Of a stretch of 64,000 bases of DNA, positions 10,401 to 21,692 are shown piece by piece (the stretch's first letter is position 1; each line of letters starts with the position of its first letter). The notes under the pieces were generated by a model. It ran no database searches and was not told the origin of the DNA. It saw only the letters and a list, made by a program, of their open reading frames with translations. Made by a program: the position numbers and the translations under genes. This stretch comes from Chrysomallon squamiferum (Eukaryota; Mollusca; Gastropoda; Neomphalida; Peltospiridae). Where the stretch lies: the NCBI GenBank assembly GCA_012295275.1, contig CM022677.1, positions 2,607,698 through 2,671,697 of the forward strand, written 5' to 3'.

Positions 10401-10935
10401 CATGGGGTATGACCCATGTTATATACAGGGTGGCCCAGATGTAACCGAACCTGAATTGTTATGAAAAGTTACAGTTAAATGAAACAAATTTGATTTCATA
10501 TAGTTACAGCAAATGTTCAAAATGCAAACCATTATTTGTAATACAGTGATGACATCGTTCAGTGGTTGATTCTGTTACTTTTTTGCACATTTCCGTGAAG
10601 CAGACTTGAAATCAGTGATCATCGATTGAGCTTTCGGGTTCGGTTACATCTGGGCCACCCTGTATAAAGAAAGTGATGTTTCCACAGTATTTTGTAGATG
10701 AATCTGGAATCGGAAAGTACTGCTGATGTCTCCAAAAACGCTGAGATTCAATCCCACGATCTCACGCACATGAACATGCTTACAAGAAACATTATAGTTT
10801 CAACTTTGTTCTGTACCTTCACAAGCTGTGTGAGGGTGGGGTACTAGGGCAGGGGGGCAGGGGCCATGCGTTTTTATTCTTAAACTATTTTTTTTTATTG
10901 TTCTGCTGTTACAATCTTCTATTATGTGAATAATG
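10325..10935 (+). repeat. Local tandem duplication, copy 1 (filled site)
   Basis: Matches 11148-11512 along its whole length ('tcaatatagcctttacttcg', 'tggtgacacatca(t/c)gggg', 'agaaagtgatgtttccacaa', 'gatgtctccaaaaacgc', 'gatctcacgcacatgaacat'), except that copy 1 contains the 237-bp inverted-repeat element at 10426-10662. Confidence 0.9.
10426..10662. mobile_element. TA-flanked inverted-repeat element (mariner/IS630-type MITE)
   Basis: Ends are CAGGGTGGCCCAGATGTAAC / GTTACATCTGGGCCACCCTG, inverted repeats matching over 26 bases and then, after one mismatch, three more. It is flanked by TA on both sides (10424-10425 and 10663-10664). The sister copy at about 11246-11262 reads ...gttatatataaagaaag... 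with one TA, i.e. the exact empty site. TA duplication and a CAGGGTGGCC-type terminus fit the IS630-Tc1-mariner superfamily. The 237-bp interior has no usable open frame. Confidence 0.9.
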
Positions 10936-11147
10936 TTTTTATTAGAATTATTTTTTCATAACTTGGCTGAATAATTAAATAGCATTTCTTTAGCACTTAA
11001 CTAAATGAATTAAATGAAACATAAATCTAAATTAGAAACTACATCATTATTCTTTTTTATTTCATTTTTCAAGATAACTCTAATCGATATAATTTCCACT
11101 TTGCTTAGTGAATACATCTCACGTAAGGGACATAACTCTAATCTACG

Positions 11148-11512
11148 TTTGTGAGCACATATCACTAAACTGTAATCAATATAGCCTTTACTTCGCCGAG
11201 TAAACTCCTCCCACCTCTGGTGACACATCACGGGGTATGACCCATGTTATATATAAAGAAAGTGATGTTTCCACAATATTTCGTAGATGAATCTGGAATC
11301 GGATTCCAAAAGTACTGCTGATGTCTCCAAAAACGCCGAGATTCAATCCCACGATCTCACACATATGAACATGCTTACAAGAAACATTAAAGTTCGAACT
11401 TGGTTCAGTATCTTCACAAGCTATGTAGGGGGGGTAGGGGCCATGCGTTTTTATTTCTTAAACTATTTTTTATTATTATTGTTCTGCTGTTACAATCTTC
11501 TATATTGAATAA
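11148..11512 (+). repeat. Local tandem duplication, copy 2 (empty site)
   Basis: Second copy of 10325-10935 without the inverted-repeat element. About 820 bp downstream of copy 1, with the ~90-bp repeats between them. Confidence 0.9.
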
Positions 11513-11635
11513 AAAATGTCTTAATAATATTTACCAGCGAATATATTCACAAATAGAGTTATTTCCCTTTAATATGAAAACGAATACTTTCTTGGATGAC
11601 GTTTTCTCCCCTTTCTTATATTATAAAAGGATTTA

Positions 11636-12032
11636 TCAGATAACTCTGTATAGGAATCTATTCGTTTTAATAATCAAGAGAAAAATGTAACAAAGGGGAG
11701 ATAAATCTATATAGGAATATATTCGTTTTAACCTGACTAATCAAGGAGAAAAAATGTAAGAAAGGGGACATAACTCTATATAGGAATATGTTCGTTTTAA
11801 CCTGAATAATGAAGAGAAAAATGTAACGTAGGGGAGACAACTCTATATAGGAATATCTTCGTTTTAACCTGAATAATCAAGAGAAAAATGTAACAAGCGG
11901 GAGATAACTCTATCACAGAGGTTATTCGTGTTCATGTTAAAGGGAGATAACTCTATATAGGAATATGTTCGTTTTAACCTGAATAATCAAGGAGGAAAAT
12001 CTAACAAAGGGGACATAACTCTATATAGGAAT
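11636..12032 (+). repeat. ~68-bp tandem repeat running into the gap
   Basis: Units of 67-69 bp: 'gggagataactctatatagg', 'aatatgttcgttttaacctg', 'aataatcaagagaaaaatgt', about five to six copies, cut off by the run of N at 12033. The gap is therefore probably a collapsed or unresolved continuation of this array. Confidence 0.9.
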
Positions 12033-12232
12033 NNNNNNNNNNNNNNNNNNNNNNNNNNNNNNNNNNNNNNNNNNNNNNNNNNNNNNNNNNNNNNNNNNNN
12101 NNNNNNNNNNNNNNNNNNNNNNNNNNNNNNNNNNNNNNNNNNNNNNNNNNNNNNNNNNNNNNNNNNNNNNNNNNNNNNNNNNNNNNNNNNNNNNNNNNNN
12201 NNNNNNNNNNNNNNNNNNNNNNNNNNNNNNNN
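12033..12232. other. Assembly gap (200 N)
   Basis: Exactly 200 N: a placeholder, real size unknown. Confidence 0.99.
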
Positions 12233-12268
12233 CATCACTTTCTCTTCTCTTCTCTATTATTATAACAC

Positions 12269-12385
<117 letters not shown>

Positions 12386-12539
12386 CATACTGAATTATCA
12401 AGTGGGAAAGACAACAAGATATAAATGTTCAGAAATAAAGAGAATGTGATGTTTATTATTACAGATAGATACATAGAAAGATAGACAGACAGCTGTGAAC
12501 TGTTATTACTGCACTACTACATACTATATAATCACTCAC

Positions 12540-12631
12540 CATGACCTTTCAACATGGCTGCAGTGTCAGAAGTTGACTGTTTCCTTTATCTGTGAGAATG
12601 AAGGGACAGCGCATCACATTACCCAGCATTC
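12540..12631 (-). pseudogene. LRR-gene exon 'MLGN', copy A (frameshifted)
   Basis: Minus-strand exon from a CTTCCTCTAG acceptor to a CATG|GTGAGT donor. It is 92 bp against 90 bp in copy B (28.8-28.9 kb) because of a 2-bp insertion ('gcagtgtcag' versus 'gcagtcag'), which breaks the frame after DKGNSQLLT. Upstream part reads MLGNVMRCPFILTDKGNSQL. Splice joining to the upstream exon (12.72-12.77 kb) would give ...LGGHPGMLGN. Identity of this exon is not known; context makes it the downstream end of the LRR gene. Confidence 0.5.
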
Positions 12632-12722
12632 CTAGAGGAAGATAAACAAATAAATAAATGACAAATTTCAATAAGTGTGAACCATATAAATGTTAAAATA
12701 AAAAAATAACAATAACTGTTTA

Positions 12723-12763
12723 CCAGGATGTCCTCCAAGTGCTGTCAGTTTAATCAGGAAGCT
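12723..12763 (-). pseudogene. LRR-gene exon 'LIKLTALGGHPG', copy A
   Basis: Short minus-strand exon after a CTTCAG acceptor, encoding FLIKLTALGGHP, with a CATCCTG|GTAAAC donor. The same peptide and donor occur in copy B at 29.02-29.06 kb. The sequence resembles the end of a leucine-rich repeat. Confidence 0.45.
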
Positions 12764-12926
12764 GAAGAGACAACTACAAGATGATTCAGTTTTCTCCCCT
12801 GAATTCTTGACAGTGTGACCTTATAAATAATTTAAAAAGAAAACAATGCAACAACAGCATTAACAATAATAAAACTTTTTATTTAGTATTCCTTCTTCTT
12901 TATTATTTTTACCATTGGATTAACTT

Positions 12927-12987
12927 AGATTAGAGTTAGGGTTAGGATTAGGGCTAGGACTAGTGTTAGGGTTAGGTTCAGGCTAGT
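12927..12987 (+). repeat. Degenerate TTAGGG-like (telomere-type) repeat
   Basis: A run of 'gttagg', 'gttagggttagg', 'attagggctagg' and 'gttagggttaggttcagg' resembles the (TTAGGG)n telomere repeat of most animals, in imperfect form. Short, interstitial, no function implied. Confidence 0.6.
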
Positions 12988-13317
12988 TATTTATTTATTT
13001 ACTTATTTATTTTTTATTGTTTTTATTTTTATTGTTCTTTTTTTTTAAATACATTTATTTATTACCAATTGCAGCATCCAACTTTGTGGAAAGTTCTTCT
13101 ATTTCATTTTCTTGTAAGTTTTTCTTCTAGTTGTTAAGATACAACACTGTCAGTAACAACAGTCCCTCCTTCCCTGAAGGATAATAAAAAATATTTTAAA
13201 AACTTAAATTTAAAATCTAAGGATGCAGGAACTGCTACTATGCAACTACAGCTGATGTTCCTACTGCACCTCTATTAAAACTACATCGCTGCTATTATTA
13301 TTACTACTACTATTAGA

Positions 13318-13462
13318 ATAGTGATAATAAAAGCTAATGTGTAGCTGTAGTTATAGCAGGCAGTAGTAGCTGCAGTAGTATTACTAAACTAGTTATTATT
13401 ACTACTGCTGGTACTACTACCTACTATAACTGCAGCTACACATTAGCTTTTATGATCACTAT
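13318..13462. repeat. Long near-perfect inverted repeat (fold-back)
   Basis: Left arm 'atagtgat..aaaagctaatg', 'tgtagctgtagttatag', 'gcagtagta...gcagtagta'. Right arm is its complement: 'tactactgctg...tactac', 'ctataactgcagctacaca', 'ttagctttt...gatcactat'. Arms are ~70 bp with little or no loop. This lies in a ~1.1 kb segment (12770-13848) that is missing from duplication B. Confidence 0.85.
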
Positions 13463-13476
13463 CCTACAATGTTAGC

Positions 13477-13479
<3 letters not shown>

Positions 13480-13512
<33 letters not shown>
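13480..13512. repeat. (ATT)n microsatellite
   Basis: Eleven or so TTA units next to the fold-back. Confidence 0.9.
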
Positions 13513-13847
13513 TACTCTTTCTAGTTTTTTGATACAGTAGTAGCTGTTATTATTACTACTGCTGATGCTGTTGCTACTATTACAACATCATAGCTGCTAC
13601 TGTCACCACCATGTTACGTGTTGCTGCTGATGTTTTTGTTGCTAATTACATCTCTGTTACAAATAATAAAGAACTGAAAACTATTGTATTTACAAGATGC
13701 TATTCAGATGTGTTATTTTTCCGCCTGTGTAGGTATAGTAATAAAATTAAACATAATAAATATCAAACAATATGCAAGCTTCTATTTCCTATTTTGAATT
13801 AAAAAAATTAATATTTTCTGAAAAATACAAAAATAATTTATTACCTA

Positions 13848-13909
13848 ATGAGTTTCCACTCAAGCTGTTTAACTCAGACTTGTGTCCCTTGGTGGTATAA
13901 ACAAAGACT
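13848..13909 (-). CDS. Possible LRR exon, copy A
   Basis: Minus-strand exon from a GTCTTTAG acceptor to CTCATTAG|GTAATA; encodes FVYTTKGHKSELNSLSGNSL, of LRR-like pattern (L..L.GN.L). In copy B the same start (29.1-29.16 kb) is fused to the following exon by a ~1.1 kb deletion. Its place between the LRR exons at 15.0 and 12.75 kb fits a continuing LRR domain. Confidence 0.35.
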
Positions 13910-14014
13910 AAAGACACCATCAGTTTCAATCTTAAATTTAAATAAAACAGGCCTGAGTATTTTGTACAAAGCATTTAAACATATAAACTGATAACCAAAT
14001 ATTTCTTAATACAC

Positions 14015-14790
14015 ACACAAACACACACACTGTTATCAGAGTAGCAAGTATCACTATTGCTGATACACACGCACTCACACATACTATTATCTAAGTAGCA
14101 ATTATCACTATTGCTGATACACACACTCACTCACACACACATACACACTGAGTAGTAGAAATTATCTCTTTTGCTGATACATGTATTACCTGTGTAGCAA
14201 TAATCACTATTGCTGATATACTAGTATCAGAGAAGCAATTATCACTATTGCTGATATACTCACACACACACACACATACTAATATCAGAGTAGCAATTAT
14301 CACTATTGCTGATACACATACACACACTATTATCAGAGTAGCAATTATCACTATTGCTGATATACTCAAACACAAACACACATACATATATTATTAATAG
14401 AGTAGCAGATATCACTATTGGTGATACACACACAGACTCCTAAGCACAAACAAATACTATTATCAGAGTAGTAGTTATCACTATGTCTGATACACTCAAA
14501 CACACACATATACTATTATCAGTTGTAATTATCACTATTGCTGACACACTCACACACACACAAACATGTACACATACATGCACACACTCACACACACATT
14601 ATTATCAGTGTAGCAGTTATCACTATTGCTGATACACTCACACAGATACTATTATCAGATTAGCAATTATCACTGTTGCTGACATACTCGCACACACAAA
14701 CAAATATGCACACAGACATGCACACACTCACATACATACTATTATCTGAGTAGTGGTTATCACATTGCTGATACACACACACATACACAC
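14015..14790. repeat. M1 minisatellite, cluster 1
   Basis: About eleven units of a 60-85-bp repeat: CA-rich linker plus a conserved core 'tattatcagagtagcaatta' continuing 'tcactattgctgatac'. The core is flanked by 'tatcag'/'ctgata' and contains 'agcaat'/'attgct', so it can form a small hairpin. Same repeat at 29.2-29.35, 30.68-30.97 and 60.59-63.9 kb, always inside the LRR-gene duplication units. Confidence 0.9.
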
Positions 14791-14918
14791 ATACAGAGTT
14801 TAATATTCTTGGCATATGGTTAAACGAAATTGTCTCTGTCAGATACAGAAAGATAAGGATTATATACAGAATAATTTTTCAAATATTAGAAACATTTATA
14901 AAATTTAAACAAAATTAC

Positions 14919-15099
14919 CTCAAGTAAGTTTAATTAAATTGTCAATGACAGATACAGAAAGATCAGAACAGTTTCCAATGTCCACATCTTTCAAAGAAAG
15001 CAGTTTTCCATGGAAACTCAAACAGCTGGTTGGTTAAACAATTGGAGTTCAGACTTAATTCCTGTATAGAACTTGTGACTGATTTGGAATCTGGAATAT
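14919..15099 (-). pseudogene. Leucine-rich-repeat exon, copy A (frameshifted)
   Basis: Minus-strand exon after TTATTTCAG. It reads SSIQELSLNSNCLTNQLFEF and then, after a 1-base slip near a run of A, LLSLKDVDIGNCSDLSVSVI followed by DNLIKLT and a TGA just before a GAG|GTAATT donor. These are RNI-type leucine-rich repeats (LxxLxLxxNxL). Order and spacing resemble the C-terminal LRRs of TONSL, a replication-repair protein, but the similarity is too short to name it. Copy B keeps only the first third of this exon in open form. Confidence 0.55.
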
Positions 15100-15227
15100 C
15101 TGAAATAAGTGAAAAACAGTATTAAGAAACCTTAACTATCAGCAGAAAAAGGAAATAAAAGTAGAAAAATATAATAATAACAAATTTGTCAAACCTAGAT
15201 AGTTACAGAATGAAATACACATGTGTG

Positions 15228-15229
<2 letters not shown>

Positions 15230-15268
<39 letters not shown>
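15230..15268. repeat. (TA)n microsatellite
   Basis: Uninterrupted TA run. Confidence 0.95.
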
Positions 15269-15271
<3 letters not shown>

Positions 15272-15471
15272 CACACCACATATTCACAGAGAGTGAGAGA
15301 GATAGAGAATAATATATATTACAAATCTACATCAACTATCAACTTTAAGTGTTTGGTTATTAAGTTTTGCATCATCAGGTAAAAAGCTGTCATCTTGGAT
15401 GACTGAAAACATCAGACAAAAACTGAGTACATTATTTAGTGATCCCAGCTTGTAATAAAAACAAATAAGAA

Positions 15472-15472
15472 C

Positions 15473-15514
<42 letters not shown>
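15472..15514. repeat. (AAT)n microsatellite
   Basis: Uninterrupted AAT run, followed by AT-rich intron-like DNA to 16.4 kb. Between 15620 and 15730 there are four short 'ctgattggttaatc'-like repeats. Confidence 0.9.
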
Positions 15515-15515
<1 letters not shown>

Positions 15516-16439
15516 TAAATAATAGTAATTCACAATGTGTAGAATCTACATAAGTAGAAAATAATTTAATGTCAGTGATTAAAATAAGCATGGTGTGTAC
15601 AAAAATAATATTGAGCTAATTAATTCTGATTGGCTGATCTCTCTCTGAAGATTGGTTGGTTAATCATTCTGTGGTTTCATTGGTTAATCTCTATCTGTAG
15701 TCTGATTGGTTAATCAAGCTGAGTTCTGATTGACTAGTTACTGACACACCCACCTGATTGCTGCAGTTATTAAGTTCAGTGAGAGAAGAATTTTCTGTGA
15801 CTGCAGTACACAAATCTTTTGACCAACATCACTCATATTACACTGACTTTAAATAAATTAAAACAAATAAGAAAATCAATAAATGATAGATAGATACATA
15901 CATCAAATAGATAGACAGAAGATAGGCAGAAAGATTTATAAATAAATACAAATAAATAAACTAATCAACTGTCTACTAAAACTTGTTTTTACAATTTTGA
16001 AAATAATTTTCAAAAACATAAAGAAAAGAAAGGAAGAAAAAAGAAAGAAAACTAAAAAAATAATAATTAGGAACAAATAAGAAATGATATATAAAGATAA
16101 ATTAACTAATCAACTGTCTACTAAAACTTGTTTTAAGAGCATTTTTATAAATTAAAACTATAAATAAATACAAAATTATTTAAATTACTGAACAAATAAG
16201 AAATGATATATAAAGGTAGAGACAGAAAAACAGATAGTATATAGTAATTAGAGACATAGTAAGAAAGATAAACATATTTATCTGCACATTTTCAAGAAAA
16301 GAAATTCAGACAAACAGAAAAGCAGAGATAGAAATCAAATAAATAAATAGGGAGGTAGAAAGAGAAACAGACAGACAGACTAAGACATATTTACAGACAT
16401 ATTTACATTAATGTTTTTCAAAGATTTAAAATGTGACTA

Positions 16440-16560
16440 AGTGGATATGTTGGTGTTAAAGCTTGTGGCTGTTTAAGTCTTGGTCTGGCTGCTTTCAACA
16501 AAAACTCCAGTTTCACAAGAAGATTAGTCATGATCAAACTTTTTCGGTTCCCTTTCTTTC
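16440..16560 (-). pseudogene. LRR-gene exon 'VKLEFLLKAARPRLK', copy A
   Basis: Minus strand reads LLVKLEFLLKAARPRLK, the same as copy B at 32.85-32.98 kb (VVKLEFLLKAARPRLKLLQA). Basic, helical segment between the linker exon and the LRR exon. No boundaries could be fixed in copy A. Confidence 0.4.
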
Positions 16561-16578
16561 TTAGACATTATTTTTTAC

Positions 16579-16770
16579 CAAAGTACCTCTCCCAATGGGT
16601 GGTGGTGTTTCTGGTTTCTTTTCTAGTGTGTCTGGATCTTCCTTGGCACAGACTTTGAGTTTTCAGTGGTTGGTTTGGTGATGTCAGTTTGTCTCAGGTC
16701 TAATGGTGATACTGGTGTTGTTGTTGCCAACTGCTGTTTCTTTTTCAGTGATGTGAAACCTATGTCAGTT
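16579..16770 (-). pseudogene. LRR-gene linker exon, copy A (1-bp frameshift)
   Basis: After a TTTCTATAG acceptor the frame reads TDIGFTSLKKKQQLATTTPV and SPLDLRQTDITKPTTENSKS, then goes out of frame by one missing base compared with copy B (33073-33275), reaching a TAG. Pro/Thr/Ser-rich, low-complexity: a disordered linker. Copy B is intact, so this copy is the broken one. Confidence 0.6.
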
Positions 16771-17159
16771 CTATAGAAAAAAAAAAAAAATTAGAAATAA
16801 AAAGAATTATATATATAAACAGAGGGCAGACCTTGAAATTAAGAGAAAACATTAAGTGAATATAAATACAAATATTTATTGGTAACTATTTAAAAGACAC
16901 TAATAGTAATAAACAAGTTATCATTATAATACCAGATCTAAAAAAATTACTAATAATAATAATTTTCAGAAAACAAAATATATTGACAAGTTTTCAACTT
17001 CATTACTGTTTGGGTTTGTTCAGCAAACACAAGAAATAATGGAAACAGGTTTTGACTTAGGAAGACAGGACATCTACTCTAGTAACAGAAATATTAATTC
17101 TCTGAGATATTACTAGGTAATTTGTTTTATTAAAACACTGAAACAAAAGTCTGCTTCCC

Positions 17160-18180
17160 ACTGAATAAAAAAAAAAATAAATAAATAAATAAATACATAA
17201 ATCAAATATAAATTAAATTAAAATTATAATAATAATATAAATACATACACATACATAATAATAAAAGAAAATAATTCTAATTCTTCAAATAAAATGAGCA
17301 GGAGAACAAAATTAGAAAACAAAACATAAGAAATTAAAATGATAAAAGAAAGACAACTGAAGAATTAAAAGAAATAATATTGTATAATTTAAGTAATGTC
17401 AGGAAAAAATAAGTAAATAACAAATAATGGTAACATAAAAGAATACACAGACACTAGGAAATGAAGAATAAGAAACAAAAAAGAATGAAGAAGAAAATTA
17501 ACAAGAATAAGAATGGTCAGTAGTTTGAAAAACAAAATCAAAAAATAAAAAACAAAATAATAAATAAACAATAAAATTCATTAAAATAAAAATTAAGAAT
17601 TTAAAATATAAAGAAACAAAAAGAAAGAATAAAAAGAACTATGTACAGAAACTGGGAGACTGAAAAATAATAAGTAAATATTAAAAAAATCTTGCTTATC
17701 ATTAAAATAACTGAAAATATATACAGACAAGAAAAACAGACAATAAGAAAAAGAAGAGTTTGAAGAAATAACAATGTAGAAAAATAACAAGAAACAATAA
17801 TCATGGTAAATAGGTTAAAAAAATAAACAAAATAACTTTAAAGAAAATAAAAAATGAAAAGAAATGATGATTATTATTATTGTTATTAGTAGTAGTAGTA
17901 GTAGTATCAATATCAAATTTAAATAACAATAATCATAAACATAATAATCATCATGATAATAATACTAATTATTATAAATTATTAGAACATTTCTTTTACT
18001 GAAATATAGATGAGCTAATCTGCATTCTTGTTTATGTTTGATAGCAACAACTCTGTTAAACAGGCAGATGACAGTCAATTTAAGAAACAACAACAACATA
18101 AACAAATATAATTTTAGATGGTCACTACTCATATTACCACAAAATTATAATTAGCATGGACCAACAGGAACGATAACAAT
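17160..18180. other. A-rich intron-like region
   Basis: Purine/A-rich low-complexity DNA on the plus strand (partner of 33540-33700 at its left end). Contains (GTA)n at 17889-17907. Long minus-strand open frames here are poly-Phe/Leu/Ile artefacts of A-richness. No gene seen. Confidence 0.55.
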
Positions 18181-18445
18181 ATCTGAAAAAAAAAATTATA
18201 TATATATATATAGTACGAAACGGGTTCGATATGGTATGACGCCAAAGTTACCAAAAGAAAAGAAAAAAGGTTTCTGCCTTTGCAGCAGTTTATACTCAAT
18301 AATAGACATCTACTATGTAATTAAATGCCATATTTCTCCAAATTACTTTGAACAGAATTGATTGCGTTATAAAGGAATACGTGTTTAAAAGTTTGTAAAC
18401 ACTGATCGGCGTTCGACGCTGCCATCTTGGATTTTGATCGGAGGT

Positions 18446-18463
18446 TTCCGTGAGCTCACGGAA
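18446..18463. repeat. 18-bp perfect palindrome
   Basis: TTCCGTGAGCTCACGGAA. It lies in a less AT-rich island (18.4-18.5 kb) unlike the surrounding DNA. No factor or element assigned. Confidence 0.6.
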
Positions 18464-18539
18464 GTTTTTATATTTCCAAATTCAATTATTTTACATCTGT
18501 TTTCTGAACTTTTTATGACTTACACTGAAAAAAGATAAA

Positions 18540-18760
18540 GATGGCTGTTCATATTACCAAACCTTGATGTAACGCGCCTTTTCAACTTAAACAAACTTTT
18601 CAAACTGGATTATTTTTATGCATAATAAACTAAAATTATAATTCGGTAAAAGATTAATGTATTAAATTTTCTAATTGGCAATATTCCCCGTTTCAGAACC
18701 AGCAGAAAACAACATTCAGGTGTAGTTTGCACCCATTAAATTATGGAGGCAGTTTTTCCT
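18540..18760 (+). repeat. Duplicated block (partner 41640-41860)
   Basis: Shares 'gttcatattaccaaacc', 'ttttcaacttaa(a/t)caaa', 'gcataataaact(a/g)aaatt', 'attccccgtttcagaacc'-like and 'acattcaggt' with 41.64-41.86 kb in the same order and orientation. Confidence 0.7.
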
Positions 18761-18788
18761 GTTGGACCATGCTACCAATTTATCTGCT

Positions 18789-18955
18789 AAGAATTCAATT
18801 AACGTCATTATGAGTAGATAAAATATATTAACTTAGATAGAAATTGGCTTCTACATTTTACTTTCAATCAAGAATTCAAATAACGTCATTATGAGTAGAT
18901 AAAATATATAAACTTAGATACTATAGAAGTTGGCTTCTACATTTTACTTTCCATC
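18789..18955 (+). repeat. ~95-bp tandem duplication (2 copies)
   Basis: 'aagaattcaattaacgtcat', 'tatgagtagataaaatatat' and 'ttggcttctacattttactt' occur twice in a row with a short insertion ('actatagaag') in the second copy. Confidence 0.9.
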
Positions 18956-19539
18956 CAAAGACAATTATTTCTGGTTTTTCTTATTATTTTTCAAGTTACA
19001 AAATTGCTTTGATACCTCGTATCTTAGCGGGATTGTCGTTGTTATTATTTAGAGTTACTTCCCCTAGACCCTCAAAGAATTTCAGGATTTCGATGTCACA
19101 TTATTTTGCAGAATACGTGTTTCATTTTTATTTGTTGAAATTAATGTTGATTAGCGTATATGGACGTATAAAAAAAAAAAAAAAAAATTAAATTAATAAA
19201 AAAATACAAATATTACCTGAATTTGTCCTTACATTGTTATTTCAGTCGGGCAGCATCATTTTCTGTTTTCACTAATTAAACTGTATTTGACGACTGGCGT
19301 ATGAGACTTAGTAAAACTTAAGTACAGGGTTTCAAGTTATGAACATGTAGACTATAAAATTAAGTCTATTTTATATCCTCAGAACCCATCAGAGGCGTAG
19401 CCAGGTTTGAAAGTTAAAGAGAGAAAACACGCTCAGAATATTTATAATAACAATAATAATAAATAAAATAAAACATATGACTGTTAGAGATATTCATTTA
19501 AGTATGTTGCCGTATTGATCTAGGTGTAATTATCATTAT

Positions 19540-21130
19540 TCTTTTTCTCTTTTTTTCAGCTATTATTCTTACCATCTCTGTGTGTACATCCTATATTATT
19601 AATATGTCTATTAATGTCGTCGTCGCTACCAACGTAACAGCGTTGTTTTCAACGTTCGAAGTGAATAATTTTATATAATTATTCACATCGAACGCAAAAG
19701 AAAAACGTTTAAGGATATTCATTATTTAGTAACAATGTAAAATATTTGTTGATTTTATGATTATGATTATTATTGTTGTTGTTGTTGTTGTTATTATTAT
19801 TATTTGTCAAACATTTTAATTTTTGTAGCTCAAAACGATTATTTCAGTTTGGTACCCTTGATAAGTCCGTACAATGCAAACATTTTATTTATGAGATATT
19901 TATGGAATTAATATATATTGAAATACATAATTAGTATTATGAAAGAATAAAAGAGTCTTGCTGTTTAAGATAATTCTTGTTTTTCTTCTGTGGCTGAGTA
20001 GACTTTTCACGTTCCACTCGCTGACCTTCGGATGATGATCAGATACGATGGAGTGTACCTCCGTGTTTGCCATATTTCACTTAAATCTCACGATATGTTT
20101 TTAATTTGTATTAACTATTATTCATACTTCTCATTATTCTTAAGCGCTTTCTACTAATTATTCCTCAAACTTTATCAGCGGGCACATCACCTATTAAAAT
20201 ATATTGTTGTAATTTATATTAATGTCGCCGCCAATACCGTCCTAACGGCGTTGTTCTCAATGTTCTACGTGTACTCCTCCTCATTATTTTCCTTTTTATT
20301 AACTATTTGTCACACTTTCTTAGTGTCCACAGCTCACGTTAAAAACTATTAATACGATTTCTATTAATGTCACCGTCGTTGCCGTCGTAAACTGGTTATT
20401 CCTAAAGATTTTGGTGTTTTTCATTATTCTCTTACTCTTTATATTATTCTTACCATCTCAGTGTACATATCATATATTAGAATATATTCTGGATATTATT
20501 TAGCGCTTTTCACTAATTATTCCTCATTCTTTCTGAGCGGACGCATCACCTATTAAAATATATTAATTGTGATTTCTATTAATGTCGCCGACGTTCCCAT
20601 GGTACGGGGATTGTTCCTAATGTTACTGGTGTATTCCTTTTCGTTTTTTTTATTCTCTGTTATCCTTATTCTCTCACTGTGCCCGTCCTATATACAAATA
20701 TGTTATTGTTATCTCTATTAATACACCATCATTACCGTCGTTAGGGAGTTGTTCTTCATGTTCTCGGTGTATTTCACCTTATTATTTTGCCTTTTTTTAA
20801 CTATTGCAATTAATATCGGCTTCATTGCCATCATAACGGCGTTGTTGCTAATGTTATTGTTGAACTCCTCATTATCCCTTTTCGTTTTTTATTCGCTGTT
20901 ATTCTTATTTTCTGACCGTGCCCATCTATATTAAAATATACTGATAATATTTAAAAATACATTTTTAGAGTTCAGATCCTATTCTTTAATGTATTATTAC
21001 ATTTCTGTTATGTATATCACCATCGGTGCCGTCGTAACGGCGTTGTTTCTAGCTTTCGTAGAGTCCTTCTCATTATTTTTTAGCGCTTTTTATGAATCAT
21101 TCCTCATACTTTCTGAGAAGGTCAATAACC
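19540..21130 (+). repeat. S140 satellite, cluster 2
   Basis: One unit near 19.56-19.67 kb, then about seven consecutive units from 20.11 to 21.13 kb, spaced 130-150 bp. Each has 'tattaatgtcgccg' or a variant, 'gccgtcgtaacggcgttgtt' and 'ttctcattatt'. Open frames within are low-complexity Leu/Phe/Ser strings and not genes. Confidence 0.8.
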
Positions 21131-21303
21131 TGATACTTACCGTCTGCTAGAAGCAGAAAACGTCAGAAGGCGCAACATTAACGTCATAAATTATATATCA
21201 CCTCATATTAAAATGATAATTTCAAGTAAGAACATCGATTATAGAGAATACCTGTATTTTGGGAAATATAGAGCGTAATATAGAATTTAATTTAATTTTT
21301 TAA

Positions 21304-21304
<1 letters not shown>

Positions 21305-21343
<39 letters not shown>
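21305..21343. repeat. (ATT)n microsatellite
   Basis: Uninterrupted TTA run. Confidence 0.95.
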
Positions 21344-21344
<1 letters not shown>

Positions 21345-21619
21345 AAAATAAAATAAAACTTAAATGATATTCCATTATGTATACAAAGGTATTAGTTTAT
21401 TTTGTAAAAAAGAGCGCATTTTACTATAAATCATATAACATCACATAATCATAAAATAAGAAGATAGTTTTAATTAAGGATACTGCTATTTAAACGAATA
21501 CTTTATGTAACATCACATAATTATAAACAAGTAAGAATAAAGTGATAGTTTGAATTAAGGATACCGCTGTTTACACGAATAAATTTGATTTTGGATATGT
21601 CTTCAGAAAAAAGAAAAGA

Positions 21620-21683
<64 letters not shown>

Positions 21684-21692
21684 TATATATTA
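21620..21692. repeat. (AAT)n/(TA)n microsatellite
   Basis: AAT run ending in a short TA run. Confidence 0.95.

Noticed and set aside
16021-18160. Long minus-strand Phe/Leu/Ile frames and long A-rich tracts
   Set aside because: Low-complexity A-rich DNA; frames are not conserved in the partner segment at 33.5 kb.
18446-18463. 18-bp palindrome as an operator or recombination site
   Set aside because: Listed as a repeat only; a single palindrome of this length is expected now and then in 64 kb and nothing around it supports a function.
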